From Phaeospirillum sp. (lineage in GTDB: Bacteria > Pseudomonadota > Alphaproteobacteria > Rhodospirillales > Magnetospirillaceae): a stretch of DNA of 64,000 nt. Each line of letters starts with the position of its first letter. Position 1 is the stretch's first letter. The stretch covers positions 124,001 through 188,000 of the forward strand of contig JAUSFB010000027.1 of NCBI GenBank assembly GCA_030651575.1, given 5' to 3'. Position numbers and translations under genes: made by a program. This document shows positions 1 to 8,197 of this stretch, piece after piece. Below the pieces are notes generated by a model. That model was not told the DNA's origin and made no database searches. It saw only the letters and a list, made by a program, of their open reading frames with translations.

Positions 1-2
1 AG

Positions 3-470
3 AAGATCTTTGATCGGGTCCGGGCGGATTCGCTCCATTTCGAGCTTGGCTCGTATCTGGCGGATTACAACTTTGACGACGTGATCGCTCAGATCGATCT
101 GTACGCGCGGCTGATCGATAAGTTGTGTGTGAAGGCCATGAAAAAAGGCAGGGACTTCCACTGGATGCTCCGGGAAATCACCAACTTCCTGAACAACGCG
201 ACCGCGGGCGGATACGCCAAGGCCTACCCGATATTTCAAGGCCCGACCCTGGGTATGGCCAAATGCGCCTGCGTCTTCCTCAACCGCGTCGAAGACGAGA
301 CCAATCGCCGCCTGATGTACGAGGATTTCGTCACCGAATATCGGCAGATCCACAAAGAAATAACGAAAGAAATGCGAGACATCTTCACCGACGCCAAGGA
401 CTGGATCCATGGCGGTCCCGAGCCAAGCTGGACGTCCGGCCTACAAACTATGCCGGGCTACACCTTCTAG
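3..470 (+). CDS. C-terminal part of an unrecognised protein (5' end outside window)
   Basis: The frame is open from the first complete codon of the window (Lys-Ile-Phe-Asp...) to the TAG ending at 470, so this is the last 155 codons of a longer gene; the internal GTG at 81 is unlikely to be the real start. The visible part is charged and probably mostly helical, ending in a Pro/Gly/Trp-rich tail (GPEPSWTSG, then MPGYTF). I recognise no family. It converges on the acyl-carrier operon and is followed by a strong hairpin at 507-533. Its place beside a probable glycan-acylation operon makes a surface-glycan or motility role possible, but nothing in the residues shows this. Confidence 0.6.
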   Translation, partial: KIFDRVRADSLHFELGSYLADYNFDDVIAQIDLYARLIDKLCVKAMKKGRDFHWMLREITNFLNNATAGGYAKAYPIFQGPTLGMAKCACVFLNRVEDETNRRLMYEDFVTEYRQIHKEITKEMRDIFTDAKDWIHGGPEPSWTSGLQTMPGYTF

Positions 471-506
471 CGCTCCCGATCTTTCGGCCACCACCGCCGA
501 TATGTC

Positions 507-533
507 ACGGCCCCCACCTTTGGTGGGGGCCGT
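507..533. terminator. Perfect 12-bp hairpin between convergent genes
   Basis: ACGGCCCCCACC and GGTGGGGGCCGT pair perfectly around a TTT loop. There is no long T run on either side, so it may act as a bidirectional or weak intrinsic terminator for the gene ending at 470 and the operon ending at 557. Confidence 0.7.
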
Positions 534-556
534 TCGACATCGTAAGGGGGACTCAC

Positions 557-1468
557 TCAGACGGCGCGCACCACGAAACAGGCGGCTTGTGGGGCGGTTT
601 CCTGGTTCGACTGGATGATGTAGGCGGGGAAGTTGGCCTCGGCCACCACGGCAAAGCCGGCGCCGCGCAGTTGGGCCGCCACCGTTTCCATGTCGCGATA
701 CAGGTAGATGTGGTCGCGGTTGGGGGCGTCCAGGGCGGCGGTGATCAGGCCGGGAGCCCCAACGCGGACGCTGGCGCGCAAGGCGGCCAGGAAGTCCGGC
801 GGGCTTTCCAGATGCTCCAGCAATTCGACCGAGACGAAGGCGTCAAAGCCCCCCTCGACCTCGGCCGCAACCTCGCGCCGGCACAAGGTATAACGCTCCG
901 ACAGCCCCCAGCGGTCCAGCAGGCGACCGGTATGCAGGATCGACGCGTCGCTGATGTCGTATCCCCAGCCCCGGATGCCCGGAACGGCGGCCAGGATTTC
1001 CTTGGAATAAAAGCCGGTGCCGATGCCCACGTCGCAGAAGGTGGCGGCCTTGACCGCCCGCAGCTCCGGGACGAAATGGTCATGGACCCACAGAAGCTGG
1101 CGGTAGTGGTGCGGCCACAGGTAATGGGACAGCAACAGGGCCGGCAGGTAGGTTCCCAGCATATAGTCCATGTTGCCATAGACCTCGGCCACCGCTTCCT
1201 CGTAGGACATGGCGGCGTAGGACAGCGTCTTGGTGAAGCGTTTTTGCAGCATCATCGCTTCGATGGAGAATTGGCCATAGCCCTCCACCGTGCGCTCGAC
1301 CGCCGCCTGATCACTGCCGAAATAAACCTCGATCTCGCGCTCGAATCGCTCGACCCAGGCTGGCCCGAACTCATCGACGCGAGCGCCGACGGTCTTGCGC
1401 AGCAAGGGAAAGCGGGCGGCCAGGGCGGCAGAGACCGCCGCGACGCGGGGCGTGATCAGGTCGCTCAC
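557..1468 (-). CDS. Class I SAM-dependent methyltransferase
   Basis: 303 aa. The central third carries a Rossmann-fold SAM motif I (FCDVGIGTGFYS, about residues 144-155) followed by an acidic motif II region (GYDISDAS) and a motif-IV/V-like stretch (VSVELLEHLESPPDF). The first 130 residues form a helical extension, probably for substrate recognition. It is the last gene of the minus-strand operon and overlaps the ACP gene by 4 nt (ATGA). In FkbH/ACP pathways such as methoxymalonyl-ACP formation an O-methyltransferase acts on the ACP-bound unit; the same role, or methylation of a sugar, is inferred here. The substrate cannot be read from the sequence. Confidence 0.85.
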   Translation of the reverse strand: MSDLITPRVAAVSAALAARFPLLRKTVGARVDEFGPAWVERFEREIEVYFGSDQAAVERTVEGYGQFSIEAMMLQKRFTKTLSYAAMSYEEAVAEVYGNMDYMLGTYLPALLLSHYLWPHHYRQLLWVHDHFVPELRAVKAATFCDVGIGTGFYSKEILAAVPGIRGWGYDISDASILHTGRLLDRWGLSERYTLCRREVAAEVEGGFDAFVSVELLEHLESPPDFLAALRASVRVGAPGLITAALDAPNRDHIYLYRDMETVAAQLRGAGFAVVAEANFPAYIIQSNQETAPQAACFVVRAV

Positions 1469-1710
1469 GCCGGGACTTTCGCGCGCACCGCCAGCTCGAT
1501 CAGGCGCAGACTGAGCAGGTCGACCACCTCCTGATCATCGAACTCGATGCCGAATTCCTGTTCGAGAGTCATGACCAGCTTCATGTGCTTGAGCGAGTCC
1601 CAGGCCTTGATGGTATCCATGGAAGCATCGTCGCCGATCTGGTCGCGGGAGACATCCAAGATGGCCGCCATGACCTCGATGATGGTGTTGTGGATGGTAA
1701 TCGTGTCCAT
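1465..1710 (-). CDS. Acyl carrier protein (first of two)
   Basis: 81 aa, the normal ACP size. The phosphopantetheine attachment serine is Ser39 in AWDSLKHMKL, followed by the usual helix II/III acidic face (LEQEFGIEFDDQEV). It lies 44 nt downstream of the FkbH-type gene and overlaps the methyltransferase by 4 nt. An ACP directly after FkbH is the arrangement known for glyceryl-ACP loading, so this is the likely partner of the FkbH-like enzyme. The housekeeping fatty-acid ACP is normally beside fabF/fabD, so this is a dedicated paralogue. Confidence 0.93.
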   Translation of the reverse strand: MDTITIHNTIIEVMAAILDVSRDQIGDDASMDTIKAWDSLKHMKLVMTLEQEFGIEFDDQEVVDLLSLRLIELAVRAKVPA

Positions 1711-1754
1711 TGCAGCCGTCCCCTTGTGCCGGCAGGCCCCCGATCTGGCCTGCC

Positions 1755-3521
1755 TTAATTGTCTATCTTGCGAATATAGTCGAATATTTTTGGCTGGTAG
1801 GCCGCCAGTTCAAGGACATAGTGACGCACCCCGTCCTCGACCCGTTCCAGGGCGAAACCGGCGTTGTCGAAGAAGGTCTCCGCCGGCTTGTTCTTGGCCG
1901 AAGGCACGAAGCAGGCGCGCAGCCGCGACACCCGCCAGCGGCGGCGGGCCTCGCCGATGACATGATCGAGCATGACGTATTCCAGATTGCGCTCGAACAC
2001 CCGGCAACTCATCAAGAAGGCGTCGATCGCCGCCTCGTCCTCCCCCCGCCGGTCGAGGATGCAGACATTGGTCAGGCCCAGCGCGCCAAAGCGGTCGCCG
2101 ACCACTCCCACATAGACGGCGCGGTCGGCGGAATCGACCGCCGACGCGATTTCGGCTTCGCCGTAAACCTGCTTATGGACGTTGAACTGATTGGTCTTCT
2201 GGGTCAGTTGCGCCACCCGCGCCACCTCGGCGGCGGCGATGGGGTGGATATCGATGGAGATGTCCAGCGAGCGCAGATAGGAAGCCATGTCGGTGAACCC
2301 GGCCCGGACCTCCTCGGCCTCGCGCCGCGCCTGATAGAGCCTGGTGCGCCCTGCATCCTCGGCGGTCTGACTGGCGGGGTAGAAAAACCGGTCGGCCATC
2401 CGGGCGATCGCCTCCGGATAGAGGTACAGGGCCTTGGGAACCAGAACGGTCTCCACCTGCGGCAGCAGGGCGCGAAGGGACTCGACCTCGAACGGGTTGT
2501 CATCGACGAAGACGAAGCTGTCCAGCCCCAGATTCAGCTCCCTGGCCAGTTGGGCGATATTGCCGGCCTTGTTCTCCCAGTCCACCTTCATGGCCGCGAA
2601 GTCGCCCGGCTTCAGCAGGCAATGGGGATGGGTCTCCAGCGCGTGGAGCACGTCGGCGGCGTTGTTCTTGGAACACAGCGCCAGCAGGACGCCGCGCCGG
2701 CCCAGTTCGAGAATCTGGCGCTGCACGGCGTGAAAGACATTGCCGGGATAGTCGCCGGGGTTCAGGGCGACGCCGTCCAAGCCGTCCTCGCCCAGGACGC
2801 CGCCCCACAGCGTGCCGTCGCAATCCAGCACCAGAACCTTCTTGGCGAGGCCCAGCACCGCCCGGCCGATCTTGGCCAGATCGGCGGCGTAGAGCGTCAG
2901 GAAGGCAGGCTTGAACGGGGCCTTGGCCAGATACCAATAGCGCCAGTCCAGGCAGGCTTCCCGTCCCTGCGCGGCGACATAGCGATTCCAGTCGCATAAA
3001 AAGAAGCGGGCGCGGTTGGCCTCGACAAAGCCGCGAATCCAGTCATTGACCACCCCGATCCGTCCCGCCGCGGAGTCGCCCCGGTCGTAGTCCGCCACCG
3101 GCAACACGAAGGTGTTGACCGCGATGGCGGCGGAGGTCCGCTCGGCCGCCAGCCGGAACAGCTCCTCCAGCCGGGCCGTCACCGCCTCGACCGGGGTCTC
3201 CGGCTCCGACGCGAAGCTGTCCCGGACCAGGGCCAGCACCAGCAGCCGGGGATTGAGGGCGTGCAGATCGGAGGCGGGATTGACCAGATCTTGATGAAAG
3301 ATGTTGTAGCGGCCCAGCACGACCTGGGCATCTAGGCCGCCGCGCAGGGCGTGGAAATCAAGAAACGTTTCCAGCCCATCCATGGTGCAATCGGCCATGA
3401 CATGGACCGCAAGCCGGGGGCCATGTTCCTGGGCGGCGGCGCGGGCCGACTTGACCGCCGTGGTGACAGCCATCAACCGGGTCTCGTCCACTCCCTCGAA
3501 CACGACGCTCGCGGTCGTCAT
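1755..3521 (-). CDS. FkbH-like HAD-IIIC family protein (ACP loading enzyme)
   Basis: 588 aa. The HAD phosphatase core begins near residue 229 with VLVLDCDGTLWGG (nucleophile Asp233, Asp235), followed by the CSKNN motif near residue 272 and FVDDNPFE. The last ~150 residues match the GNAT-like part typical of FkbH. The N-terminal ~220 residues are the SGNH-like domain seen in longer members. FkbH proteins take 1,3-bisphosphoglycerate, remove phosphate and load a glyceryl group on an ACP thiol. The chosen ATG at 3519-3521 overlaps the upstream stop by 4 nt; the frame stays open further upstream, but that stretch is antisense-phase to the SDR gene. The ACP next door supports the loading role; the actual acyl unit is inferred. 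Confidence 0.85.
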   Translation of the reverse strand: MTTASVVFEGVDETRLMAVTTAVKSARAAAQEHGPRLAVHVMADCTMDGLETFLDFHALRGGLDAQVVLGRYNIFHQDLVNPASDLHALNPRLLVLALVRDSFASEPETPVEAVTARLEELFRLAAERTSAAIAVNTFVLPVADYDRGDSAAGRIGVVNDWIRGFVEANRARFFLCDWNRYVAAQGREACLDWRYWYLAKAPFKPAFLTLYAADLAKIGRAVLGLAKKVLVLDCDGTLWGGVLGEDGLDGVALNPGDYPGNVFHAVQRQILELGRRGVLLALCSKNNAADVLHALETHPHCLLKPGDFAAMKVDWENKAGNIAQLARELNLGLDSFVFVDDNPFEVESLRALLPQVETVLVPKALYLYPEAIARMADRFFYPASQTAEDAGRTRLYQARREAEEVRAGFTDMASYLRSLDISIDIHPIAAAEVARVAQLTQKTNQFNVHKQVYGEAEIASAVDSADRAVYVGVVGDRFGALGLTNVCILDRRGEDEAAIDAFLMSCRVFERNLEYVMLDHVIGEARRRWRVSRLRACFVPSAKNKPAETFFDNAGFALERVEDGVRHYVLELAAYQPKIFDYIRKIDN

Positions 3522-4702
3522 AGCAGGGTCTTGCCGCCGTTGACGCGCAGGGTCTCGCCGGTGACGTGGCGGGCCGCTTCGCTCATCAGGAACGCCACCA
3601 CCCCGGCCACATCCTCCGGGCTGCCCAGGCGGCGTAGCGGGGTATGCATCTGGGTCAGCAGCCGCACCTTCTCCGGCACGTCGGCGATCAGGGCGGTGTC
3701 GGTCATCCCCGGCGATACGGTGTTGATGCGGATACCGCCCGGCCCCAGCACCTCGGCCAGATTGCGGGTCAGGGCATGCATGCCCGCCTTGGCGATGTTG
3801 TAGGGAATCCAGGTGGGCGGCGGCGCCTGATCGGCGACGATGGAACCGATATTGACGATGGCGCCCTGCTTGCGCGCCTGGAGATGGGGCAAGATCGCCT
3901 TGATGCAACCAAAGGCGGACCCGACCTGGGACTGGAATTCGGCCATGACCTCGTCCCATTCCAAGGCGGCGAAGTCGCGCTCGGCGATGGGCTCGGAAGC
4001 GTTGTTGACGAGGCCGTAGAGGCCGCCGGCGCGCGCCTGCGCCTCCTCGACCATGGCCGCGACCTGAGCGCGGTCGGTGATGTCGGCACGGATGGCCCAG
4101 GCCTGACCGCCGGCGTCGGCGATCTGGCGGCAGACCGAGGCCGCCGCCTCGGCGTCGCGGCGATAGTTGACGATCACGGCCGCCCCGTCCGCCGCCAGCT
4201 TGCGGGCGATAGCGGCGCCGATACCTCGCGACGCCCCGGTAACGATGATCCCGCGCGGTGGCGCGGCCGGGGCGGCCTCGGCCGTTGCGGGCTTGGCCAG
4301 CAGCTTGACCAGGCATTCGCCGGTCAAGACCTGCCTGCCGCGCTGATTGGTGATCTGGCAGCGCAGCTTCAGCAGGCGCTGACGCACATGGATCTCGACG
4401 ATCTCGGCCTCGATCTCCAGCTTGTCATTGAGACGCACCGGGGCAAGAAACTCGATGTTCTGCGACACCCACAAAGCCCCCGGTCCGGGCAGGTTCTTGC
4501 CGATGATGGTCGACAGGAACGAGGCCGAGAGCATGCCGTGGGTGACGATTCCCTTCATGGCCGAGCGTTCGGCCCATTCCCGATCCACATGCAAGGGGTT
4601 GTCGTCGCCCGTCAGCTCGACAAAGCGCCGGGTATCTTCCAGGGTGATAAGGTGACTGAGGCGGGCCTTCTCGCCGACCGCGAACTCCTTGATGTCCCTC
4701 AT
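3518..4702 (-). CDS. MaoC-like hydratase fused to SDR 3-ketoacyl-ACP reductase
   Basis: 394 aa with two domains. Residues 1-135 form a MaoC/(R)-enoyl hydratase hot-dog domain with the family signature GDDNPLHVD (Asp34, His38) and [11 protein letters not shown]. After an Ala/Pro linker (about 137-149), residues 150-394 are a classical SDR with [12 protein letters not shown], Ser287 and the catalytic Tyr301-xxx-Lys305. Together they could interconvert 3-ketoacyl, 3-hydroxyacyl and enoyl thioesters on ACP. The gene overlaps both neighbours by 4 nt. These activities are usually on separate proteins, so the fusion suggests channelling of one intermediate. Direction and chain length are unknown. 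Confidence 0.85.
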   Translation of the reverse strand: MRDIKEFAVGEKARLSHLITLEDTRRFVELTGDDNPLHVDREWAERSAMKGIVTHGMLSASFLSTIIGKNLPGPGALWVSQNIEFLAPVRLNDKLEIEAEIVEIHVRQRLLKLRCQITNQRGRQVLTGECLVKLLAKPATAEAAPAAPPRGIIVTGASRGIGAAIARKLAADGAAVIVNYRRDAEAAASVCRQIADAGGQAWAIRADITDRAQVAAMVEEAQARAGGLYGLVNNASEPIAERDFAALEWDEVMAEFQSQVGSAFGCIKAILPHLQARKQGAIVNIGSIVADQAPPPTWIPYNIAKAGMHALTRNLAEVLGPGGIRINTVSPGMTDTALIADVPEKVRLLTQMHTPLRRLGSPEDVAGVVAFLMSEAARHVTGETLRVNGGKTLL

Positions 4703-5706
4703 GACCGCGCCCCTCCGGGAACCAGATAGGGGGTCACGGCATAGACAAAGCCGGCCCCGACCGAGGCCAGCATCACCTTCATGCCGGGTTCCAGCCGCTT
4801 TTGGCGCATGGCGTCGTGGATCACGGTGCCCAGCGAGGCGTCGGCGGTGTTGCCGATCTCCTCGATATTGGTGACCGTATCCTCAAGCGACAGCCCCAGG
4901 CGGCTCAGGATGAACTCGATCAGCCGCAGATTGGCCTGATGCATCAAGACGAGGTCGATATCCTCGCGGGTCCAGCCGATGCCGGCCAACGCCTGCTTGA
5001 TCAGCTTGGGCATGGCCACGATCACTTCGCGCCACACTGCCAGTCCGGCGTGCTCGTAGAACCTGGTGTCGGGCTGACGGTCGAGCATGTCTTGACTCAG
5101 CGGATAGGCCGACCCGCCGGCCCGCAACCGGACCACTTCGTAATTGCGCCCGTTGGTCAGATAGAAGGTCTTCATCAAGCCCCCCTCCCCCTCCACCCGA
5201 CCGAGAATGGCAGCGGAAGCGGCGTCAGAGAAGAAGAAGGCGGTGTTGACGTCGTTGGGGTCGAGGAAGGGCGACTGCTTGGCCACCCCCACCACGGCGA
5301 TATGGCGCATGTCGGGGTCGCTCAACAGCATGGCCCGCGCCGTGGCGAGGCCGACCTGAAAGCCGGCGCAATTGGCCTGGACGTCAAAGGCGGCGCAGTC
5401 CGAAATCCCCAGATGGCGGCAGAGATTGGACGCGGTGTTGGGATATGTGTAATCGCCGCTGAAGGTGGCGACGATGACGGCGTCCAACTGCGTCGCCTCA
5501 AGCCCGGCATCGGCCAGGGCGTCGCGCAGGGCGGACAGCCCCATCTGGCTGGCGGTTTCCCCGATGGCGATAAAGCGTTGACGCACGCCGCTCTTGGCGA
5601 CGATCTCGTCTTCGCTGATCCCCAGCCGGGCGGCAACCTCGGCATTGGTCTCCAGGGTGGCGGCGACGTATTTTCCGACGCCGAGAAAGTCGATCGCGAC
5701 ACCCAT
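4699..5706 (-). CDS. 3-oxoacyl-ACP synthase III (KAS III, FabH-like)
   Basis: 335 aa, the normal FabH length. The Cys-His-Asn triad is complete: Cys113 in VQANCAGF, His256 in LMHQAN and Asn286 in EIGNTADAS. KAS III condenses an acyl-CoA starter with malonyl-ACP, releasing CO2, to give a beta-ketoacyl-ACP. The ATG at 5704-5706 (MGVAIDFLGVG) gives a normal thiolase-fold start and overlaps the upstream stop by one base (TAATG); the longer open frame upstream is in the shadow of the next gene. In this operon it probably makes a short beta-keto chain that the reductases and hydratase then modify. Arg43/Arg45 and the ETAS motif agree with CoA binding. Confidence 0.92.
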   Translation of the reverse strand: MGVAIDFLGVGKYVAATLETNAEVAARLGISEDEIVAKSGVRQRFIAIGETASQMGLSALRDALADAGLEATQLDAVIVATFSGDYTYPNTASNLCRHLGISDCAAFDVQANCAGFQVGLATARAMLLSDPDMRHIAVVGVAKQSPFLDPNDVNTAFFFSDAASAAILGRVEGEGGLMKTFYLTNGRNYEVVRLRAGGSAYPLSQDMLDRQPDTRFYEHAGLAVWREVIVAMPKLIKQALAGIGWTREDIDLVLMHQANLRLIEFILSRLGLSLEDTVTNIEEIGNTADASLGTVIHDAMRQKRLEPGMKVMLASVGAGFVYAVTPYLVPGGARS

Positions 5707-6383
5707 TATTGCGCTCCGTGTAATAAACGGCGGATGGAGGCGTTGTACGCCATCTCCGTCTCCAACAGCGAAAGTTTGCCGTGCCCCGGAAAAATGATGC
5801 TGCGGGGAGCGAACTCGGCCGCGATGGCCGCCGCCGCCGCCCGCATGCCGTCCCGATTTTCGCCGACCGCCGTCCTGACGCCGGGGACGCGGTTGTTCAA
5901 GATGATGTCGCCGGTGAAGACCAGCCGGCGGTCCAGGCTGTGGACGATACAGCTTCCCCTGGTATGGCTGGGCAGATGGCGGATGGCAAAGCCGGCCTCG
6001 GCCAGCCGCGCCTCGAAACCGGCGTCGAAATGGCGTGTGCGCTCTGGGGGCGGCAAGGTGATCGGGCGCTTGGCGATCAGCATGGAATAGGTGCGGCAGC
6101 GGCCAAGCTCGGCCTCGTCCGCGCCGTGATACCACAGGGTTTCCGCCAACCCCGCCTCAATCAACCCGGCGGCGGCGGCCACATGGTCGAAATGGGCATG
6201 GGTCAGCATGGCGAAGCTCGGGGCCAGCCCGTTGCGCCGGCAATAGGCGGCGATGCCCTCGGCATCGTCCACCGGGTCGAGGATGAAACTGACGGCCGGC
6301 GTCGCCACCATATAGCAGTTGGTGCCCAGCGGCCCCAGCTTCAGGGCGTGGATGGAGGTTCCAAGGCTGCGATAGACCAGCAT
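5706..6383 (-). CDS. Metallo-beta-lactamase-fold hydrolase
   Basis: 225 aa. The zinc-binding motif THAHFDH is at residues 61-67; further ligands are likely in SHTRGS, the GDII aspartate and the terminal PGHG. This is the glyoxalase II-like branch of the fold. In acyl-ACP pathways such proteins can act as thioesterases that release the finished acid or as editing enzymes; that role is inferred from its position between the SDR and KAS III genes, with 1-nt overlaps on both sides. A generic detoxifying hydrolase cannot be excluded. Confidence 0.85.
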   Translation of the reverse strand: MLVYRSLGTSIHALKLGPLGTNCYMVATPAVSFILDPVDDAEGIAAYCRRNGLAPSFAMLTHAHFDHVAAAAGLIEAGLAETLWYHGADEAELGRCRTYSMLIAKRPITLPPPERTRHFDAGFEARLAEAGFAIRHLPSHTRGSCIVHSLDRRLVFTGDIILNNRVPGVRTAVGENRDGMRAAAAAIAAEFAPRSIIFPGHGKLSLLETEMAYNASIRRLLHGAQ

Positions 6384-7078
6384 CAGACGCCACCCAGGAA
6401 AACGGTTTGTCCCCCGATATCGGCGCTGCCTTCGGCGCAGAAGAACTCGATCCCGGCCATGATGCCGTCCAGGTCGGCCAGCCGGCCATGGGGAATCAGG
6501 GTGCGGATCTTGTCGGAATTATCGTGGACGATCTGCTCCAGCATGCCCGAGGGCGAGGCCGAAATGGCCAGATTGTTGACCGTGACCCCATAGGAATGGG
6601 CCTCGACATTGACGATCTTGCCAAAAACCTCCAGCCCGGCCTTGGTGGCGGCGTAGACCGAATCGCCGGGTTTGCACAGCTTGGCCGACATGGACACGAT
6701 GTTGACGATCCGGCCCCAGCGGCGTCGCATCATGGTCCTGAGCACGCGCTTGGTCAGCAGCATGGGGGCCAGCAAATTGGTCTCGACCTGATGCATGATA
6801 TCGGCGTCGGACATCATCACGATGGGCCTGGAGGCCAGAACCGCCGCATTGTTGATCAGCACGTTGATCTCCGGCCAGCGGCGGCAGGCCTCGTCGACGC
6901 ACGCGGCCAGCCCGGCCGGGTCGGTCAGGTCGCAGGGCAGATTGACGACGCTGTCGGCGGTGACGCCCTCGCCCGAGCGGCTGATGGCGATAACCGTATT
7001 CTCGGCGGCGAGGCGCTCGACGATCTGGCGTCCCAGGCCCCGCGACCCGCCGGTGACCAGGATGGTCCGCCCCTTCAT
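6383..7078 (-). CDS. SDR family oxidoreductase (FabG-like)
   Basis: 231 aa. It has the cofactor motif TGGSRGLG (9-16), NNAA at 76-79, and the catalytic Tyr142-xxx-Lys146 in VYAATKAG. It is a single-domain reductase, slightly shorter than housekeeping FabG. It overlaps the second ACP gene by 4 nt and the hydrolase gene by 1 nt, so the three are translationally coupled. It is probably a 3-ketoacyl-ACP reductase or an alcohol dehydrogenase on the ACP-bound chain; the presence of a second SDR in the fusion protein suggests two different reduction or oxidation steps. Confidence 0.87.
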   Translation of the reverse strand: MKGRTILVTGGSRGLGRQIVERLAAENTVIAISRSGEGVTADSVVNLPCDLTDPAGLAACVDEACRRWPEINVLINNAAVLASRPIVMMSDADIMHQVETNLLAPMLLTKRVLRTMMRRRWGRIVNIVSMSAKLCKPGDSVYAATKAGLEVFGKIVNVEAHSYGVTVNNLAISASPSGMLEQIVHDNSDKIRTLIPHGRLADLDGIMAGIEFFCAEGSADIGGQTVFLGGV

Positions 7079-7365
7079 CCGGCGTCGAGCTTGCTTTTGA
7101 CGAGCTGGGCCATGGTCGCGACGGTGCGGAAGGGCGAATCGTCGCTGACGACCGAGTTTTCATCCACGATCTCGATCGAGCGGCCGGTGCTGTCGTGAAT
7201 CCCTTCCTCCAGCCGGACGACGATGGAAACGAGGTCCAGCGAATCGATGACGCTGCCCGTGCCGAACAGCTGGAAATCGGAATCGACCTTGGCCTCGATC
7301 CCCTTGTCGCTCAGAACCTCTTCAAGGGCGGACAGAATAAGAGACGTGATATCTTCGATCAGCAA
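7075..7365 (-). CDS. Acyl carrier protein (second of two)
   Basis: 96 aa from the TTG at 7363-7365; the phosphopantetheine serine is Ser42 in VIDSLDLVS. I chose this TTG because GGAGGGG ends 6 nt upstream of it. The frame continues to another TTG at 7398, which has no comparable ribosome-binding site and would add an atypical MAARRYTEGFF leader. The protein overlaps the SDR gene by 4 nt. Compared with the first ACP it is longer, with an insert in the helix II-III region (HDSTGRSIEI). Two dedicated ACPs in one operon suggest that two acyl units, or two stages of one chain, are carried separately. Confidence 0.85.
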   Translation of the reverse strand: MLIEDITSLILSALEEVLSDKGIEAKVDSDFQLFGTGSVIDSLDLVSIVVRLEEGIHDSTGRSIEIVDENSVVSDDSPFRTVATMAQLVKSKLDAG

Positions 7366-7420
7366 GAAGAACCCCTCCGTATACCGACGAGCCGCCAAAG
7401 CGACCCGTCTTGATTATTCC

Positions 7421-8197
7421 TCAGGCGGCTGGCCTGGGAAAGGCTCGGGCATGACGGAACGGGTCCGCCAGAATCAATGTTTCAAAGACGCCCAGCGTCT
7501 TTTTGATCTCCGACAGACAGAACATGGCGCCCTTGAGATCGGCGGTCCGGAAGCAACCGTGCTCCGTCAACTCGTCCCACCAAAGGCTCCAATCCGTATC
7601 GTATTCGTACTCGTCGGTCATGGTCCGAGCGTACATGGTGAAGGTCATGTCGATCAAGCCGCCCGTGGCGTCGCGGACCTCGCCTGGGAATTCCTTCATA
7701 AAGCGATAGGGCACCCGGGCCCGCTCCTCGCCCATGTGCAGGTAGGTGGCGCCGCCGACGAACTCGGTTCCGATCGACAGGTTCAGGGCGTCCAGATCGT
7801 AGAGGCGATCATAGGCCGAGCCCGGCCCGAACGAGCTGGGGCACAGGCCCGCCACCACCGCATCGGCCAACGGCCCCTGGGCGCAGACGGAATGGAAGGG
7901 ATGGATATTGCGCTTCACCCCCGGTTGAGTCCGGAAGAACTCGGTAAAGACGCCCATCTCGGACTTGCTGTCGGCCGCGTGCCAGACCCGGCTGCGGCCG
8001 AAGGACAGGGTGAAGGCCGGCATCACCAGGGTGGCGTCCGGCCCCAGGACGTCGCGCAAGACGTCGAGCAGACCGGCCGAGCCGCCTTCCAGCAGGCCGA
8101 ACTTGATCATGCCGGAATGAATGAACACCACCCGATCCCGAGGGATCTCCAGTGACTCCAAGGCGTCACGGATGTCCGCCAGGGCCGTTCTACGCAT
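7421..8197 (-). CDS. AAC(3)-fold acyltransferase (aminoglycoside N3-acetyltransferase family)
   Basis: 258 aa of the AAC(3)/YokD family: VFIHSGMIKFG near the start, TLVMPAFTLSFG, and NIHPFHSVCAQG, where the conserved His lies. Family members transfer an acyl group from CoA to an amino group. In glycan clusters they usually acylate an amino sugar, and that is the likely job here: moving the acyl chain built by this operon onto a nucleotide amino sugar or glycan. It overlaps the AMP-ligase gene by 8 nt. An antibiotic-resistance role is not suggested by the context. Confidence 0.8.
   Translation of the reverse strand: MRRTALADIRDALESLEIPRDRVVFIHSGMIKFGLLEGGSAGLLDVLRDVLGPDATLVMPAFTLSFGRSRVWHAADSKSEMGVFTEFFRTQPGVKRNIHPFHSVCAQGPLADAVVAGLCPSSFGPGSAYDRLYDLDALNLSIGTEFVGGATYLHMGEERARVPYRFMKEFPGEVRDATGGLIDMTFTMYARTMTDEYEYDTDWSLWWDELTEHGCFRTADLKGAMFCLSEIKKTLGVFETLILADPFRHARAFPRPAA

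Noticed and set aside
7421-8197. Antibiotic resistance gene (aminoglycoside acetyltransferase)
   Set aside because: Chromosomal acyl-ACP operon context and no mobile element; a glycan acyltransferase is more likely.
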